DNA of 49,610 bases from Lachnospiraceae bacterium. Lineage in GTDB: Bacteria > Bacillota > Clostridia > Lachnospirales > Lachnospiraceae. Both the position numbers and the translations under genes were made by a program. Where the stretch lies: positions 1-49,610 of the forward strand of contig JAEEGT010000115.1 in NCBI GenBank assembly GCA_016280465.1. The letters are read 5' to 3'. Below the pieces are notes generated by a model. The model ran no database searches, had not been told where the DNA came from, and worked only from the letters and a program-made list of their open reading frames with translations. This document shows positions 1-10,096 of this stretch, piece after piece; positions within the stretch are counted from its first letter, which is position 1; each line of letters starts with the position of its first letter.

Positions 1-2744
1 CTTGTAAATACCTTAACATCAACTACGATACCGTATTCGCCGTGAGGAACCTTAAGAGAGGTATCACGAACTTCACGGGACTTCTCACCGAAGATGGCAC
101 GAAGGAGCTTTTCTTCGGCGGTAAGGTCTGTCTCACCCTTAGGTGTAACCTTACCTACAAGGATATCACCGGCACGGACTTCGGCACCGATACGAACGAT
201 ACCTCTGTCGTCCAGATCCTTAAGAGCATCATCGCCGACACCGGGAACGTCGCGGGTGATCTCCTCGGGTCCTAACTTGGTGTCACGTGCTTCTGCTTCG
301 TATTCTTCGATGTGGATGGATGTATAAACATCGTCTCTTACAAGACGCTCGCTTAAAAGAACGGCGTCCTCGTAGTTGTAACCTTCCCAGGTCATGAAGC
401 CGATAAGAGGGTTCTTACCGAGAGCCAGCTCTCCGCCGTTGGTGGAAGGACCGTCTGCGATGACCTCACCCTTTTCAACGCGGTTGCCCTTGAATACGAT
501 GGGCTTCTGGTTGTAGCAGTTACTCTGGTTGCTTCGTGAAAACTTGGTAAGCTTGTAATCTTCTTTTTCACCGTTATCATATGCGATGGTGATCATGTTG
601 GAAGAAACGTACTCAACGGTACCGCTCTCTTTGGCAACAACACACACACCTGCATCAACGGCTGCCTTGGGCTCCATACCGGTACCTACAACGGGTGCTT
701 CGGTAACCATAAGAGGAACCGCCTGACGCTGCATGTTGGATCCCATGAGGGCACGGTTAGCATCGTCGTTGGCAAGGAAAGGAATAAGTGCGGTAGCAAC
801 GGAGAATACCATCTTGGGAGACACGTCCATGAAATCGAACATGGTCTTGGGGTATTCCTGAGTCTCTTCGCGGAAACGACCGGAAATATTGTTCTTAACG
901 AAGGTTCCGTCGGGATTCAGGGCTACGTTAGCCTGTGCTACATGGTAGTTATCCTCTTCGTCGGCAGTCATGTAGACTACTTCGTCGGTAACTCTGGGAT
1001 TCTCGGGATCGGTCTTGTCGATCTTACGATAAGGAGCCTCGATGAATCCGTATACATTGATCCTTGCGTAAGAAGCAAGGGAGTTGATAAGTCCGATGTT
1101 GGGACCTTCGGGAGTCTCGATGGGGCACATACGTCCGTAGTGGGAGTAATGTACGTCTCGAACTTCGAAGGATGCACGCTCTCTTGACAGACCGCCGGGT
1201 CCGAGGGCCGAAAGACGTCTCTTATGAGTCAGCTCAGCAAGAGGGTTGTTCTGGTCCATGAACTGGGACAGCTGGGAGGATCCGAAGAATTCCTTGACTG
1301 CTGCCTGCACGGGCTTGATGTTGATGAGGGCCTGAGGGGTAACCTCATCAGAATCATGTGTCTGCATTCTTTCACGAACCACACGCTCAAGTCTTGCAAG
1401 ACCGATACGGTACTGGTTCTGAAGGAGCTCACCTACGGCACGGATACGACGGTTGCCAAGGTGGTCGATATCATCGTCGTGGCCTACGCCGTACTCAAGG
1501 TGGATGTTATAGTTAACGGAAGCAAAGATATCTTCCTTGGTGATGTGCTTGGGAACAAGGTTGTGTGCGTTGCGCTTGATGGCATCGAAAAGTTCTCCCT
1601 CGTTGCCGGCATACTCCTCAAGGATGGCTGCAAGGGTGGGGTAGTGAACTTTCTCGTTGATACCAAGCTCTGCGGGATCACAGTCAACAAAGCAGGTGAT
1701 ATCTACCATAAGGTTTGAAAGCACCTTAACAACACGTTCCTCGGTCTGTACGAATACAAAAGGAACGGCTGCGTTCTGGATATCGTCCGCAAGTTCTGCG
1801 GTAACCTTGGTGCCTTTCTCGGCGATAACTTCACCGGTAAGAGGGCTTACAACATCCTCGGCCAGAACCTGGTTACGGATGCGGTTACGAAGAGCAAGCT
1901 TCTTATTGAATTTATATCTTCCGACTCTGGCAAGATCGTATCTCTTGGGATCGAAGAACATGCCCTCAATAAGGCTCTTTGCGTTGTCTACGGAAAGAGG
2001 CTCGCCGGGACGGATCTTCTTGTAGAGTTCAAGGAGACCTTCCTGATAGTTGGAAGCGGTATCCTTGGTAAGAGAAGCTTCGATCTTGGGCTCATCGCCG
2101 AATACTTCGTGGATCTCGTCATTGGTGCCAAGACCGAGAGCACGCAAAAGCACGGTAATGGGTACCTTTCTGGTACGATCTACGCGCACGTAGAAAACAT
2201 CGTTAGAGTCTGTTTCGTACTCTAACCACGCTCCGCGGTTGGGGATAACTGTCGTAAAGAAAAGACGTTTGCCGATTTTATCGTGTTCAATATTATAATA
2301 GATGCCCGGAGAACGAACCATCTGGCTGACGATAACTCTTTCCGCACCGTTGATAACGAATGTACCGGTAGCGGTCATTAAGGGAAGGTCGCCCATGAAG
2401 ATATCATGTTCGATGATGTCTCCCGTTTCCTTATTGCAAAGACGCACTTTAACCTTTAAGGGCGCTGCATATGTAGCATCGCGTTCCTTGCACTCTTCGA
2501 TCGTGTACTTGGCATCGTCACGGCAAAGCTCGGAACCGATAAATTCCAAACTTAAGTGACCGGCAAAGTCTTCAATCGGAGAAATGTCGTCAAGCACTTC
2601 CTTGAGTCCGTCATGCACAAACCACTCATAAGAATCCTTTTGTACCTCGATGAGGTTGGGCATTTCCAGGACTTCTTTGGACTTGGAAAAGCTCATGCGG
2701 GAATTCTTACCTGAGGTCACAGGACGTATTCTGTTTTTTTCCAT
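1..2744 (-). CDS. rpoB: DNA-directed RNA polymerase subunit beta, 3' end truncated by window start
   Basis: Minus-strand translation from ATG at 2744 ([42 protein letters not shown]...) includes [68 protein letters not shown], diagnostic of RpoB. Absent from the ORF track because it has no stop inside the window. Confidence 0.98.
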   Translation of the reverse strand, partial: MEKNRIRPVTSGKNSRMSFSKSKEVLEMPNLIEVQKDSYEWFVHDGLKEVLDDISPIEDFAGHLSLEFIGSELCRDDAKYTIEECKERDATYAAPLKVKVRLCNKETGDIIEHDIFMGDLPLMTATGTFVINGAERVIVSQMVRSPGIYYNIEHDKIGKRLFFTTVIPNRGAWLEYETDSNDVFYVRVDRTRKVPITVLLRALGLGTNDEIHEVFGDEPKIEASLTKDTASNYQEGLLELYKKIRPGEPLSVDNAKSLIEGMFFDPKRYDLARVGRYKFNKKLALRNRIRNQVLAEDVVSPLTGEVIAEKGTKVTAELADDIQNAAVPFVFVQTEERVVKVLSNLMVDITCFVDCDPAELGINEKVHYPTLAAILEEYAGNEGELFDAIKRNAHNLVPKHITKEDIFASVNYNIHLEYGVGHDDDIDHLGNRRIRAVGELLQNQYRIGLARLERVVRERMQTHDSDEVTPQALINIKPVQAAVKEFFGSSQLSQFMDQNNPLAELTHKRRLSALGPGGLSRERASFEVRDVHYSHYGRMCPIETPEGPNIGLINSLASYARINVYGFIEAPYRKIDKTDPENPRVTDEVVYMTADEEDNYHVAQANVALNPDGTFVKNNISGRFREETQEYPKTMFDFMDVSPKMVFSVATALIPFLANDDANRALMGSNMQRQAVPLMVTEAPVVGTGMEPKAAVDAGVCVVAKESGTVEYVSSNMITIAYDNGEKEDYKLTKFSRSNQSNCYNQKPIVFKGNRVEKGEVIADGPSTNGGELALGKNPLIGFMTWEGYNYEDAVLLSERLVRDDVYTSIHIEEYEAEARDTKLGPEEITRDVPGVGDDALKDLDDRGIVRIGAEVRAGDILVGKVTPKGETDLTAEEKLLRAIFGEKSREVRDTSLKVPHGEYGIVVDVKVFT

Positions 2745-2832
2745 TGACATTCACCCCGTTCTGATTTTTTGGCTATTTCGGAGCCTTAAAAAAGCGCACA
2801 AAAATACAGCACTCCAAAATAAAGCACTGTAT

Positions 2833-2862
2833 ATTGTACGTCAACGTCCTTGGCGTTGTCAA
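2833..2862 (-). promoter_or_regulatory. Putative sigma-A promoter for rpoB (TTGACA-N18-TACAAT)
   Basis: Reverse complement of 2857-2862 is TTGACA, of 2833-2838 is TACAAT, spacer 18 bp, about 90 bp upstream of the rpoB ATG. Confidence 0.6.
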
Positions 2863-2900
2863 TATGATATTTCAGTTTTTTAAAAAAATTTTCAAAAGCC

Positions 2901-5492
2901 CTAATGTACAGTCTTTTCGTATATGGTTGAATACATTAAAGAAGGATTTACGGGCTTTGTAAGATATGCATCAAAGATGCTCTCCCTGCTCTCCACCGCA
3001 TCGGGATGGTTGGCGCTCATAGCAATGATCGCAACGGTATGAGCATCGCTCCTTCCGCTCTTTCTCATAAGGCGGCCTGCGGTCTCACCGTCCATGACTG
3101 GCATCCTTATATCCATGATAACGGCATCGTAAAAGCCTTCTTCGGAAGCCATGAACTTATCCACCGCCTCTTTGCCGTTCTCTGCGGTATCCACCTGCAC
3201 GTTCTTTTTCTCAAGGAGGGTCACGGCAATATCACGGTTTATCTCGTTGTCTTCCACCACCAGGATCCTGAGTCCCGAAAGATCCCCCTCCACCGTTTCC
3301 TTAGGCTTCGGGGAAAGTGCCTTTGCCTTTTCTATATCAAGGGTAACGGTGAACTCACTGCCCATTCCCTGTCTGCTGTCGACTTCGATCCTGCCGCCGA
3401 AGGCATCGACTATACCCTTTGTGATGGAAAGTCCGAGACCCGTACCTCCCAGTTCGGAATTAACGACCCTTGATTCCTGAGAGAAGGGCTCAAACAGGTG
3501 CTTCTGGAATTCGGGGCTCATGCCTATACCGTCATCAGAGATCTTGAACACGCAGGACATATGGGTGGGGGTCTCATGTGCAACGGTACCCAGGAACCTT
3601 ACATTACCCCCTGCAGGCGTGTACTTGACGGCGTTGGACAAAAGGTTCACAAAGATCTGGGCAAGACGCAGCTTATCGGTGCGCACTCTTACCACCGAAG
3701 GGATCATGAGTTTGGCGGAGAAGTTTACCCCTTTCTTTTTACACATGGGGGCTATCATCATTTCTACGGAATCAGCCAGGACTCCGACGGAAACCTCTTC
3801 CATCTGCAGTTCGAACTTGCCCTGTTCGAGCTTGGACATATCCAGCACGTCGTTAACAAGGCTCAAAAGAAACTGTCCGGAATACCGGATCTGCTGTATC
3901 TCTTTAATAAGAAGATCCTGTTTGTCAAAGTCCGTCTCAAGAAGGGAGGAAAGGCCGAGGATGGCATTCATGGGAGTCCTTATCTCATGACTTACACGGG
4001 TCAGGAATTCCTTCTGGGAACGCATGGCCTTGTCCTTGTCGATCAGGGCCTTCTCAAGTTCCGAATTGATGGCTTCTTCCCTGGCAATAACTTCCGTAAT
4101 GTCCTGCATGATGACATTGATGAAGCGGTGCTGGGGATCAAGGAAGGAGTGCTGCAATCGTTTCCTGCGAACGGAACCGTCTTCAAGGAGTTCGCTTACG
4201 TAGATCTCGTACACGCCGTTCCTTTCAAGTTCCGTAAGGATATTGGGGATCTCGGCTTCTTTTAAGAACTTTTCTCTGCCTTCGGGCACAACACGTTCCG
4301 AAAAGTCCCTGACGATCTCGGGATATGCGGGCATTCTTTCTATGTTAAGCTCCTTGGCGGACCCTGTCAGGATAAACAGGGTATAGTCTGAATTAACCTC
4401 AAAGCTTATGTCGGCATCGCAGTTCTTCTCAACTATCTTGGTAAGGACACCCATAAGGATACGCTCTTCCGTCACATCCTCAATGAGCAGGGTACCCATG
4501 ACTTCACCGGTGATGGGATGGTTCTTTACCACCAGCTCCATGTCCACCCACATCTTCTCGCCGTTCTTAAGGTTGAAGCCGCACATCAGACTGAAACGCT
4601 TGGAGCCCGAAGCCGCTTTTCGTTCCAGTATGTTTATGTCAAAGAAATTCTTAAGTCTCTTTCTGGAAGTAAGATCCGCGGACATGGTAAGAAAGCGCTC
4701 TCGCATCTGGGTCCAGGACATGCCCTCCGCAAGGTCAAAAACATTTTCTCTGCGGATGTGCATCAGTTTTCTTTTGCTTATATTAAGGACTGCGGAAAGA
4801 ACTTTACGTTCGGACAGGGGCTTGCCGCTCAATACGCCGTACTTGGTGCGGCCCTCCCAGTACACATCGTCGTACTCGGAAAGAAATACGCCTGAATCCT
4901 CGTCGTTAAAAGAAAACATTTCTTCATGGAAGGAAATGATCTCAAGGTTCACATAGCTGCTCACAAGGCCGACGGCAGTGGCGAACATGGCGGAAGAAAA
5001 GATCTCAAGCCCCTGTGTCTCGGTGATAAAGCCCCCGTTTGTGATAAAGACACCCAGACCGAAAAGCAGAGCCCCCACGGTCTGACCCAGCAAAAGCCTC
5101 ACGGGCTCCGTCAGGAACTGCACCGCAAGCAAAAGGGCCACAAGAGCATATACTATCACGCACCACCTGCTCCTATAAATGATCTGAATATGGAACATTG
5201 CGACAAAAATAAAGATATACCAAAGATTGATCCCATAGGCCACCACCGCCGCATGCTTATCGAAAAGCAGCAGTGTCACCACCACCACCGAAAGACTCAG
5301 GGGTGCATATATAAGCAGTGAAAGGCTGATGGGAAGATGAAAAATAAGCCTCTTCGCGATGAAAACAGACAGCGTAACAAAAAGAAACACACAGCCTCCG
5401 ATCATGAGACCCTTGTAGTTTCTTTCTGCTATGCGTGCCTTGTTTCTGGCGAAAAGGCTGATATTAAAGATGCCCGTACGAGAAGATTTCAT
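2901..5492 (-). CDS. Membrane hybrid sensor histidine kinase / response regulator
   Basis: N-terminal transmembrane segments, H-box SHEIRTPMNAILGLSSLL, ATPase boxes (NLLSNAVKYTP, DDGIGM, GGTGLGLSI), C-terminal REC domain (ILVVEDNEINRDIA, VIMDIRMPVMDG, YLTKPV). Confidence 0.95.
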   Translation of the reverse strand: MKSSRTGIFNISLFARNKARIAERNYKGLMIGGCVFLFVTLSVFIAKRLIFHLPISLSLLIYAPLSLSVVVVTLLLFDKHAAVVAYGINLWYIFIFVAMFHIQIIYRSRWCVIVYALVALLLAVQFLTEPVRLLLGQTVGALLFGLGVFITNGGFITETQGLEIFSSAMFATAVGLVSSYVNLEIISFHEEMFSFNDEDSGVFLSEYDDVYWEGRTKYGVLSGKPLSERKVLSAVLNISKRKLMHIRRENVFDLAEGMSWTQMRERFLTMSADLTSRKRLKNFFDINILERKAASGSKRFSLMCGFNLKNGEKMWVDMELVVKNHPITGEVMGTLLIEDVTEERILMGVLTKIVEKNCDADISFEVNSDYTLFILTGSAKELNIERMPAYPEIVRDFSERVVPEGREKFLKEAEIPNILTELERNGVYEIYVSELLEDGSVRRKRLQHSFLDPQHRFINVIMQDITEVIAREEAINSELEKALIDKDKAMRSQKEFLTRVSHEIRTPMNAILGLSSLLETDFDKQDLLIKEIQQIRYSGQFLLSLVNDVLDMSKLEQGKFELQMEEVSVGVLADSVEMMIAPMCKKKGVNFSAKLMIPSVVRVRTDKLRLAQIFVNLLSNAVKYTPAGGNVRFLGTVAHETPTHMSCVFKISDDGIGMSPEFQKHLFEPFSQESRVVNSELGGTGLGLSITKGIVDAFGGRIEVDSRQGMGSEFTVTLDIEKAKALSPKPKETVEGDLSGLRILVVEDNEINRDIAVTLLEKKNVQVDTAENGKEAVDKFMASEEGFYDAVIMDIRMPVMDGETAGRLMRKSGRSDAHTVAIIAMSANHPDAVESRESIFDAYLTKPVNPSLMYSTIYEKTVH

Positions 5493-5503
5493 ACCGACTC
5501 CTG

Positions 5504-8248
5504 TTATTCTTCCATGATCCTCATCCTGCGGATGGTGATGCCATCCTGACCAAAGGAAAGACTAAGGTATGCATCGATTGTCATGTAGGTTTCAAGAGAC
5601 ATGGTCTCTTCCCTGAACTCTACATCGTTACCGGTCAGAGAGATGACCTTCTTGGGAGTTCCGTTCAGGGAAAGGGTCAGGGGGATCTGTGCCAGCTCAC
5701 TGCCCTTTGCATTAAGTTCCATCACCAGTTTATATCTTGAAAGTTTGGCAAAATGAAGCTTGATCCTGTTCTCGGTGCCTCTGGAGGTATCAATAAGGGA
5801 AGGATCCACTTCCTTCTCTCCGCCCTCAAGACTTACGTCGAAGTTATTGACCTTACCGGTGGAAACATTCTTTGGAACGTTAAGTACTTCCCACTCATCA
5901 GTCTCACCGTTCATAATATCGTAAGCCAGGGAACCCATGGCTACCGTAAGGATCCTCTTTGCATTTCTTTCAAGCTCGGCCCTTGTGAAGATACCCTTCT
6001 TAAGGCCCTCTTCCGAATCGTCCTTGTTGGCATTCTCGAGAGCATTGGTGGAGCACATATAAACGTCGTTGGCTCCGCGGATCATAAAGGAGGTGTACTG
6101 ACGGCTCGACTCGCCGCCCTCTTCGTTGATGTAGGTCCACCAGTCTGTGGCAACGATTCCCTTAAAGCCCCATTCTTTGCGAAGAACGGTCTCATTCTGA
6201 TCGAAGCTTGATGCGGTGTGGGTGCCGTTCAAAAGTCCGTAGGTAGACATTATGAGATATGCCCCGCCTTCTTTTACCGCCATCTCATAGCCCTTTAAGT
6301 AGATCTCCCTGAGGGCTCTCTTGGAAACCACACTGTCGATGGTGTGACGGCCGAACTCCTGATTGTTGCAGGAGAAATGCTTGATCATGCCGGTAACATG
6401 ATGTCTGTGCATGCCCTTAAGCTCCGATACTGCCATGATGCCCGTAAGGTAAGGGTCTTCGCTGAAGTACTCAAAGTTTCGTCCGTTAAGGGGACTTCTG
6501 TGTATGTTCATACCGGGACCGAGAAGTGAGTCGATCCTGTTAAGTCTCAGTTCTTTGCCGAGATAATCGTAAAGTTTTGTGACAAGCCCGGGGTTAAAGG
6601 TGCAGGCAAGTGATACTCCGTTTGAAACCTGCATGGCCTTGGTGCCGGCATCCATACGGATACCACTGGGGCCGTCCGCACAGCATAGAGTAGGAACACC
6701 GTAGGAATTAAGGGCATCGGTGGATCCGCAAAAGGCACCTGCGGTACCTGCCGTAACCCTGTGGGAGCACATGCCCTCGCCCCTGGTCATGGCGATCATC
6801 TCACTGTCGCTCAATCCCGCAACAAATTCATCAAGAGTGATCCTTCCCTCTTTGACATCCTTAAGTTTATATTCCTGTCTTCCCTTGTAGGGATTCTCTT
6901 TAAGGTTCTTACGCTCTTCGGCGATCCGCTCCATGGGACCGATCTTCCTTAAAGGAGTATCCTGCCAGATAAGCTCACCCTTTTCGGTCCTTGCCATACG
7001 CTTGAAGGGCTTGATGGGTGCCAGTGCTTCGCTGAGTCTTTCGGTAACGATAAGATCTCCGAGGCTGATACCTCCTATGGGCATTGCGCGCCTTACATCC
7101 TCGCCTTCAAAGATGGTATATTCGCCGGGCTCAAGCACATAGCAGTCCGGATTTTCCGTATATCCTCCGTCATCGAAGGAAGCCATTTCCATAACGGAAA
7201 AAGAAACCGAGATCTGTTCCTCGCAGCCGGGCTCGATAACGCCGGTCTTTGCAATGCGAACCAGCTCTCTCTCGGGCTTTGAAAGCTTTCCTGCGGGAGC
7301 TTTATAGTAAACCTGGACCGCATCCTTGCCGGGCACGGTACCTGTGTTCTTTACAGTGACGTTGACGGTGATACCCTTTCCCTCAAAGGATATTCCGGCT
7401 CTGTGCTCAAAAGTTGTATAAGAAAGACCGAAGCCGAAGGGATAGAGCACCTTGTCTCTGGCAAAGGTTTCAAAATAACGGTAACCTACGAAGATATCCT
7501 CAACGTATATCCCCTCATTGGGGTCTCCAAAGTGTCCTTCGCAGGGGTAATCCTTGATGTCTTTGGCAATGGTGTCCGCAAGATGTCCCGAAGGATTGAC
7601 CTTACCCGTAACCACATCCGCCACGGAGTTACCGCCTTCAACACCGCCCTGCCATACATAAAGGACAGCTGAAGGATCAAGTTCACCCACCCATTTCATG
7701 TCGATGATATTTCCGGAATTAATGAGCACGCAGACCTTCTCAAAGTTTGCGGTGAGCACTTTGATCATGTCCTCTTCATCGTCTCTTAAGGTGTAGCTTC
7801 CCCTGTCGGGAGTGTTGTCCTTGTCTTCACCCGCAAGACGGCCGATGACAGCGACAGCAACATCGTTTCTTGATGCAGCCTCCCTTACGATATCCTGATC
7901 CAGTGGCATTTCCACCTGGCTGAAGGGTTCTCCGGCCCAGCCCACACCCTTGTCGTAAGGATGGTCCTTAAGCCAGTCTCTGTAGATATCCGCAACGGTC
8001 TCATCAAGTTCCACGGAACCCGAATTCTTAAGGCCGTCGTAGATGTTTACCACATAGGGAGTATTTACAAGTCCGCCGGAACCGCTGCCGCTTTTGATAT
8101 AGTCAAACTGGGTACGGCCGAAAAGAGCGACCCTCGATCCCTTACTAAGGGGCAGGGTGTTTTTCTCGTTCTTAAGAAGAACACAGCCTTCCGCGCCGGC
8201 TTCTCTTGCTATTTTCGCATATTCCTTCCAATCGAATGTGTATTTCAT
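5504..8248 (-). CDS. Glycoside hydrolase family 3 (beta-glucosidase type), permuted domain order
   Basis: The usual GH3 C-terminal domain (GCVLLKNEKNTLPLSKGSRVALFG...) is at the N-terminus, followed by an Fn3-like region, then the catalytic domain (ADGPSGIRM, LLGPGMNIHRSPLNGRNFEYFSEDPYLTG, IKHFSCNNQE, GIVATDWW). Confidence 0.93.
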   Translation of the reverse strand: MKYTFDWKEYAKIAREAGAEGCVLLKNEKNTLPLSKGSRVALFGRTQFDYIKSGSGSGGLVNTPYVVNIYDGLKNSGSVELDETVADIYRDWLKDHPYDKGVGWAGEPFSQVEMPLDQDIVREAASRNDVAVAVIGRLAGEDKDNTPDRGSYTLRDDEEDMIKVLTANFEKVCVLINSGNIIDMKWVGELDPSAVLYVWQGGVEGGNSVADVVTGKVNPSGHLADTIAKDIKDYPCEGHFGDPNEGIYVEDIFVGYRYFETFARDKVLYPFGFGLSYTTFEHRAGISFEGKGITVNVTVKNTGTVPGKDAVQVYYKAPAGKLSKPERELVRIAKTGVIEPGCEEQISVSFSVMEMASFDDGGYTENPDCYVLEPGEYTIFEGEDVRRAMPIGGISLGDLIVTERLSEALAPIKPFKRMARTEKGELIWQDTPLRKIGPMERIAEERKNLKENPYKGRQEYKLKDVKEGRITLDEFVAGLSDSEMIAMTRGEGMCSHRVTAGTAGAFCGSTDALNSYGVPTLCCADGPSGIRMDAGTKAMQVSNGVSLACTFNPGLVTKLYDYLGKELRLNRIDSLLGPGMNIHRSPLNGRNFEYFSEDPYLTGIMAVSELKGMHRHHVTGMIKHFSCNNQEFGRHTIDSVVSKRALREIYLKGYEMAVKEGGAYLIMSTYGLLNGTHTASSFDQNETVLRKEWGFKGIVATDWWTYINEEGGESSRQYTSFMIRGANDVYMCSTNALENANKDDSEEGLKKGIFTRAELERNAKRILTVAMGSLAYDIMNGETDEWEVLNVPKNVSTGKVNNFDVSLEGGEKEVDPSLIDTSRGTENRIKLHFAKLSRYKLVMELNAKGSELAQIPLTLSLNGTPKKVISLTGNDVEFREETMSLETYMTIDAYLSLSFGQDGITIRRMRIMEE

Positions 8249-8292
8249 GCTTTACCTGTCCTTACTGCTTTCTATACGGATGTTTACAGTGT

Positions 8293-8772
8293 TCATTCGG
8301 GCTTGTTGGCAATATCTTCGCCGAGTTCTGCCGGAGTTTCCTCGGGTTTCTTTTTGAAAACAAACAGCTTACTGAGGATATAGTTGAAGATCACAACCAG
8401 TACCATTGATATTCCGGTGGTGATATAAACATTGATGCCGAGTAAAGGTCCCAGTATTTCTGTGATAAGAAGATCCATGAGCCAGGTGGAAAGTCTGGAC
8501 ACGTGGAAACTTATATACTCTTTTAAAACAGGGCCGTTTGACTTAAATACCAGCTTGCGGCTCAAAGGATAGGAAGTCTCTACTCCCGCGATCCAGTTAA
8601 CGACGCTCAGGATAAAAGTCTGAGCTGCCGTGGGATTTAAGGGATTTCCGAAAACAAAAATGTTCCACAGGAACTTGACCCCCAGGGAGGAAATGGTGGC
8701 TATGACTCCCACAACGACGTACCAGAAGAGTTCCTCATACTTGCGGTACATCTTTTTTATAAATTCTATCAT
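8293..8772 (-). CDS. GtrA-family membrane protein
   Basis: About 160 aa with four predicted TM helices; YVVVGVIATISSLGVKFLWNIFV and NYILSKLFVFK motifs typical of GtrA. Confidence 0.88.
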   Translation of the reverse strand: MIEFIKKMYRKYEELFWYVVVGVIATISSLGVKFLWNIFVFGNPLNPTAAQTFILSVVNWIAGVETSYPLSRKLVFKSNGPVLKEYISFHVSRLSTWLMDLLITEILGPLLGINVYITTGISMVLVVIFNYILSKLFVFKKKPEETPAELGEDIANKPE

Positions 8773-8797
8773 AACAGATCCTTTGTCTAACTGATAA

Positions 8798-8822
8798 ACC
8801 GCGCAAAATGACTTTGCGCGGT
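8798..8822 (-). terminator. Hairpin/terminator after the DUF3048 gene
   Basis: 10-bp perfect stem ACCGCGCAAA-atgac-TTTGCGCGGT. Confidence 0.65.
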
Positions 8823-8838
8823 ATTTATCATAAAAATC

Positions 8839-9999
8839 TTATTCAATAACGAGTTTCTTCCAGAAATCGGTAGGAACGATGGAAATGTAGGTCTTACCGG
8901 TGTTAAGGGTAATGGGCTCTCCGGTCTTTGCATTGGTGAACTCGGTAAGCTTGTCCATGCCTGCTTTCTTCCACTTGATAGGGATCGCATAACCGTTTGT
9001 GATGTAGTAGCCTTCACCGGAATCGATGGCCCCGTAGATCATGTATCCGTTCTCATCCTGCTCGATAAGCTTTGCGGAGTAGATGATCAGGTTCTTAAAG
9101 GACATTCTCTTTTCGGTCTCGGCCGCAGCATCGGTGTAAAGCTCGCCGTACTCGTAGTAGTCGTAGGTCTTTGTCTCTTTATTGTACTTCAGATTTGACT
9201 TATTGTGAGGGAAAGGCAACTCGATGTTCTCAGCCTTCTGAGCCTTTGCTTCATCCTCTAAGGAAAATTCCTTGTCGGAGAAAGTAAAATGCTCTCCCAT
9301 GTAGTATTTGTTATATTCTTCGCCGAAGCCTGCCTTCTTGATGCGGTTTACAAGTCCGACATAGGTCTTTCCCGCAAAGCCTTCGGTTCCCTTATGGTCT
9401 TCGGTGGTAACGTACTCCTCGTAGAAGTCTGCCTTACCTCTGTCGATACGGGCAAAGCCGCCGCTGAAGTGGTGCTTTGCGATATCATACTTAAGCCAGT
9501 CGTTGATCCAGTGAGGACCGCCGTCGTGGATAAGGATGGCATTGTACTCGGGGAAAAGAATGATATTGGTGGGACGTGCGCTGCGGACATTACCGATAAC
9601 GGGCACGTTCTTCCAGTCCTTGAAGATGCACATCAGACGGGTGATGTAATCGTTCTTGTAGGAATTGACAAGTTCATAAACGATATCGGCTTCGCTGGTT
9701 CCGTAATGAGGAAGGGCAACCTTTTCATTGTCCACCATAACGGCGATGGGGCGCTGATCTTTGATATCTTCGCTGATCCATTCGTTGGTAAGTTCGCTTC
9801 TGTACTGACCGTCGTGATTCTCTTCGGGTTCGGGCTCGGGTTCGGGCTCGGATACGGAAACAACGATGGGATCTTCCTTGATGGAAATAGAAGAAACCGT
9901 TGCTTCGGTAGTCTTGGAAGCTGATGATGCGGAGTCGCCGCAAGCAGTGATTGTGAGTAACAGGGCGGCAAGTACCGTCGATAAAATTTTCTTCTTCAT
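8839..9999 (-). CDS. DUF3048 (YerB-like) lipoprotein
   Basis: Lipobox LLTITACGD, EPEPEPEPEE linker, then RPIAVMVDNEKVALPHYGTSEADIVYE...GNVRSARP...HDGG, characteristic of DUF3048. Confidence 0.85.
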   Translation of the reverse strand: MKKKILSTVLAALLLTITACGDSASSASKTTEATVSSISIKEDPIVVSVSEPEPEPEPEENHDGQYRSELTNEWISEDIKDQRPIAVMVDNEKVALPHYGTSEADIVYELVNSYKNDYITRLMCIFKDWKNVPVIGNVRSARPTNIILFPEYNAILIHDGGPHWINDWLKYDIAKHHFSGGFARIDRGKADFYEEYVTTEDHKGTEGFAGKTYVGLVNRIKKAGFGEEYNKYYMGEHFTFSDKEFSLEDEAKAQKAENIELPFPHNKSNLKYNKETKTYDYYEYGELYTDAAAETEKRMSFKNLIIYSAKLIEQDENGYMIYGAIDSGEGYYITNGYAIPIKWKKAGMDKLTEFTNAKTGEPITLNTGKTYISIVPTDFWKKLVIE

Positions 10000-10096
10000 G
10001 ATTACCTGACCTTAATAATATATTCTTGGGCACAGCCCACAGACATTTTACATAAAAAGCACGAGTAGTGCAAGGGGTTTAATAACCTTGGCGGAT

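Noticed and set aside
1100-1320. Rifampicin-resistance substitution in rpoB
   Set aside because: The region reads [33 protein letters not shown] with wild-type residues at the main resistance positions.
1-2559. Short ORFs listed at the window start (42-2559, both strands)
   Set aside because: They lie in wrong frames or antisense to the truncated rpoB frame, which is open from 2744 to position 1.
9828-9853. Short tandem DNA repeat (ggttcgggctcg x2)
   Set aside because: It simply encodes the EPEPEPEPEE linker of the DUF3048 lipoprotein, common in lipoprotein linkers.
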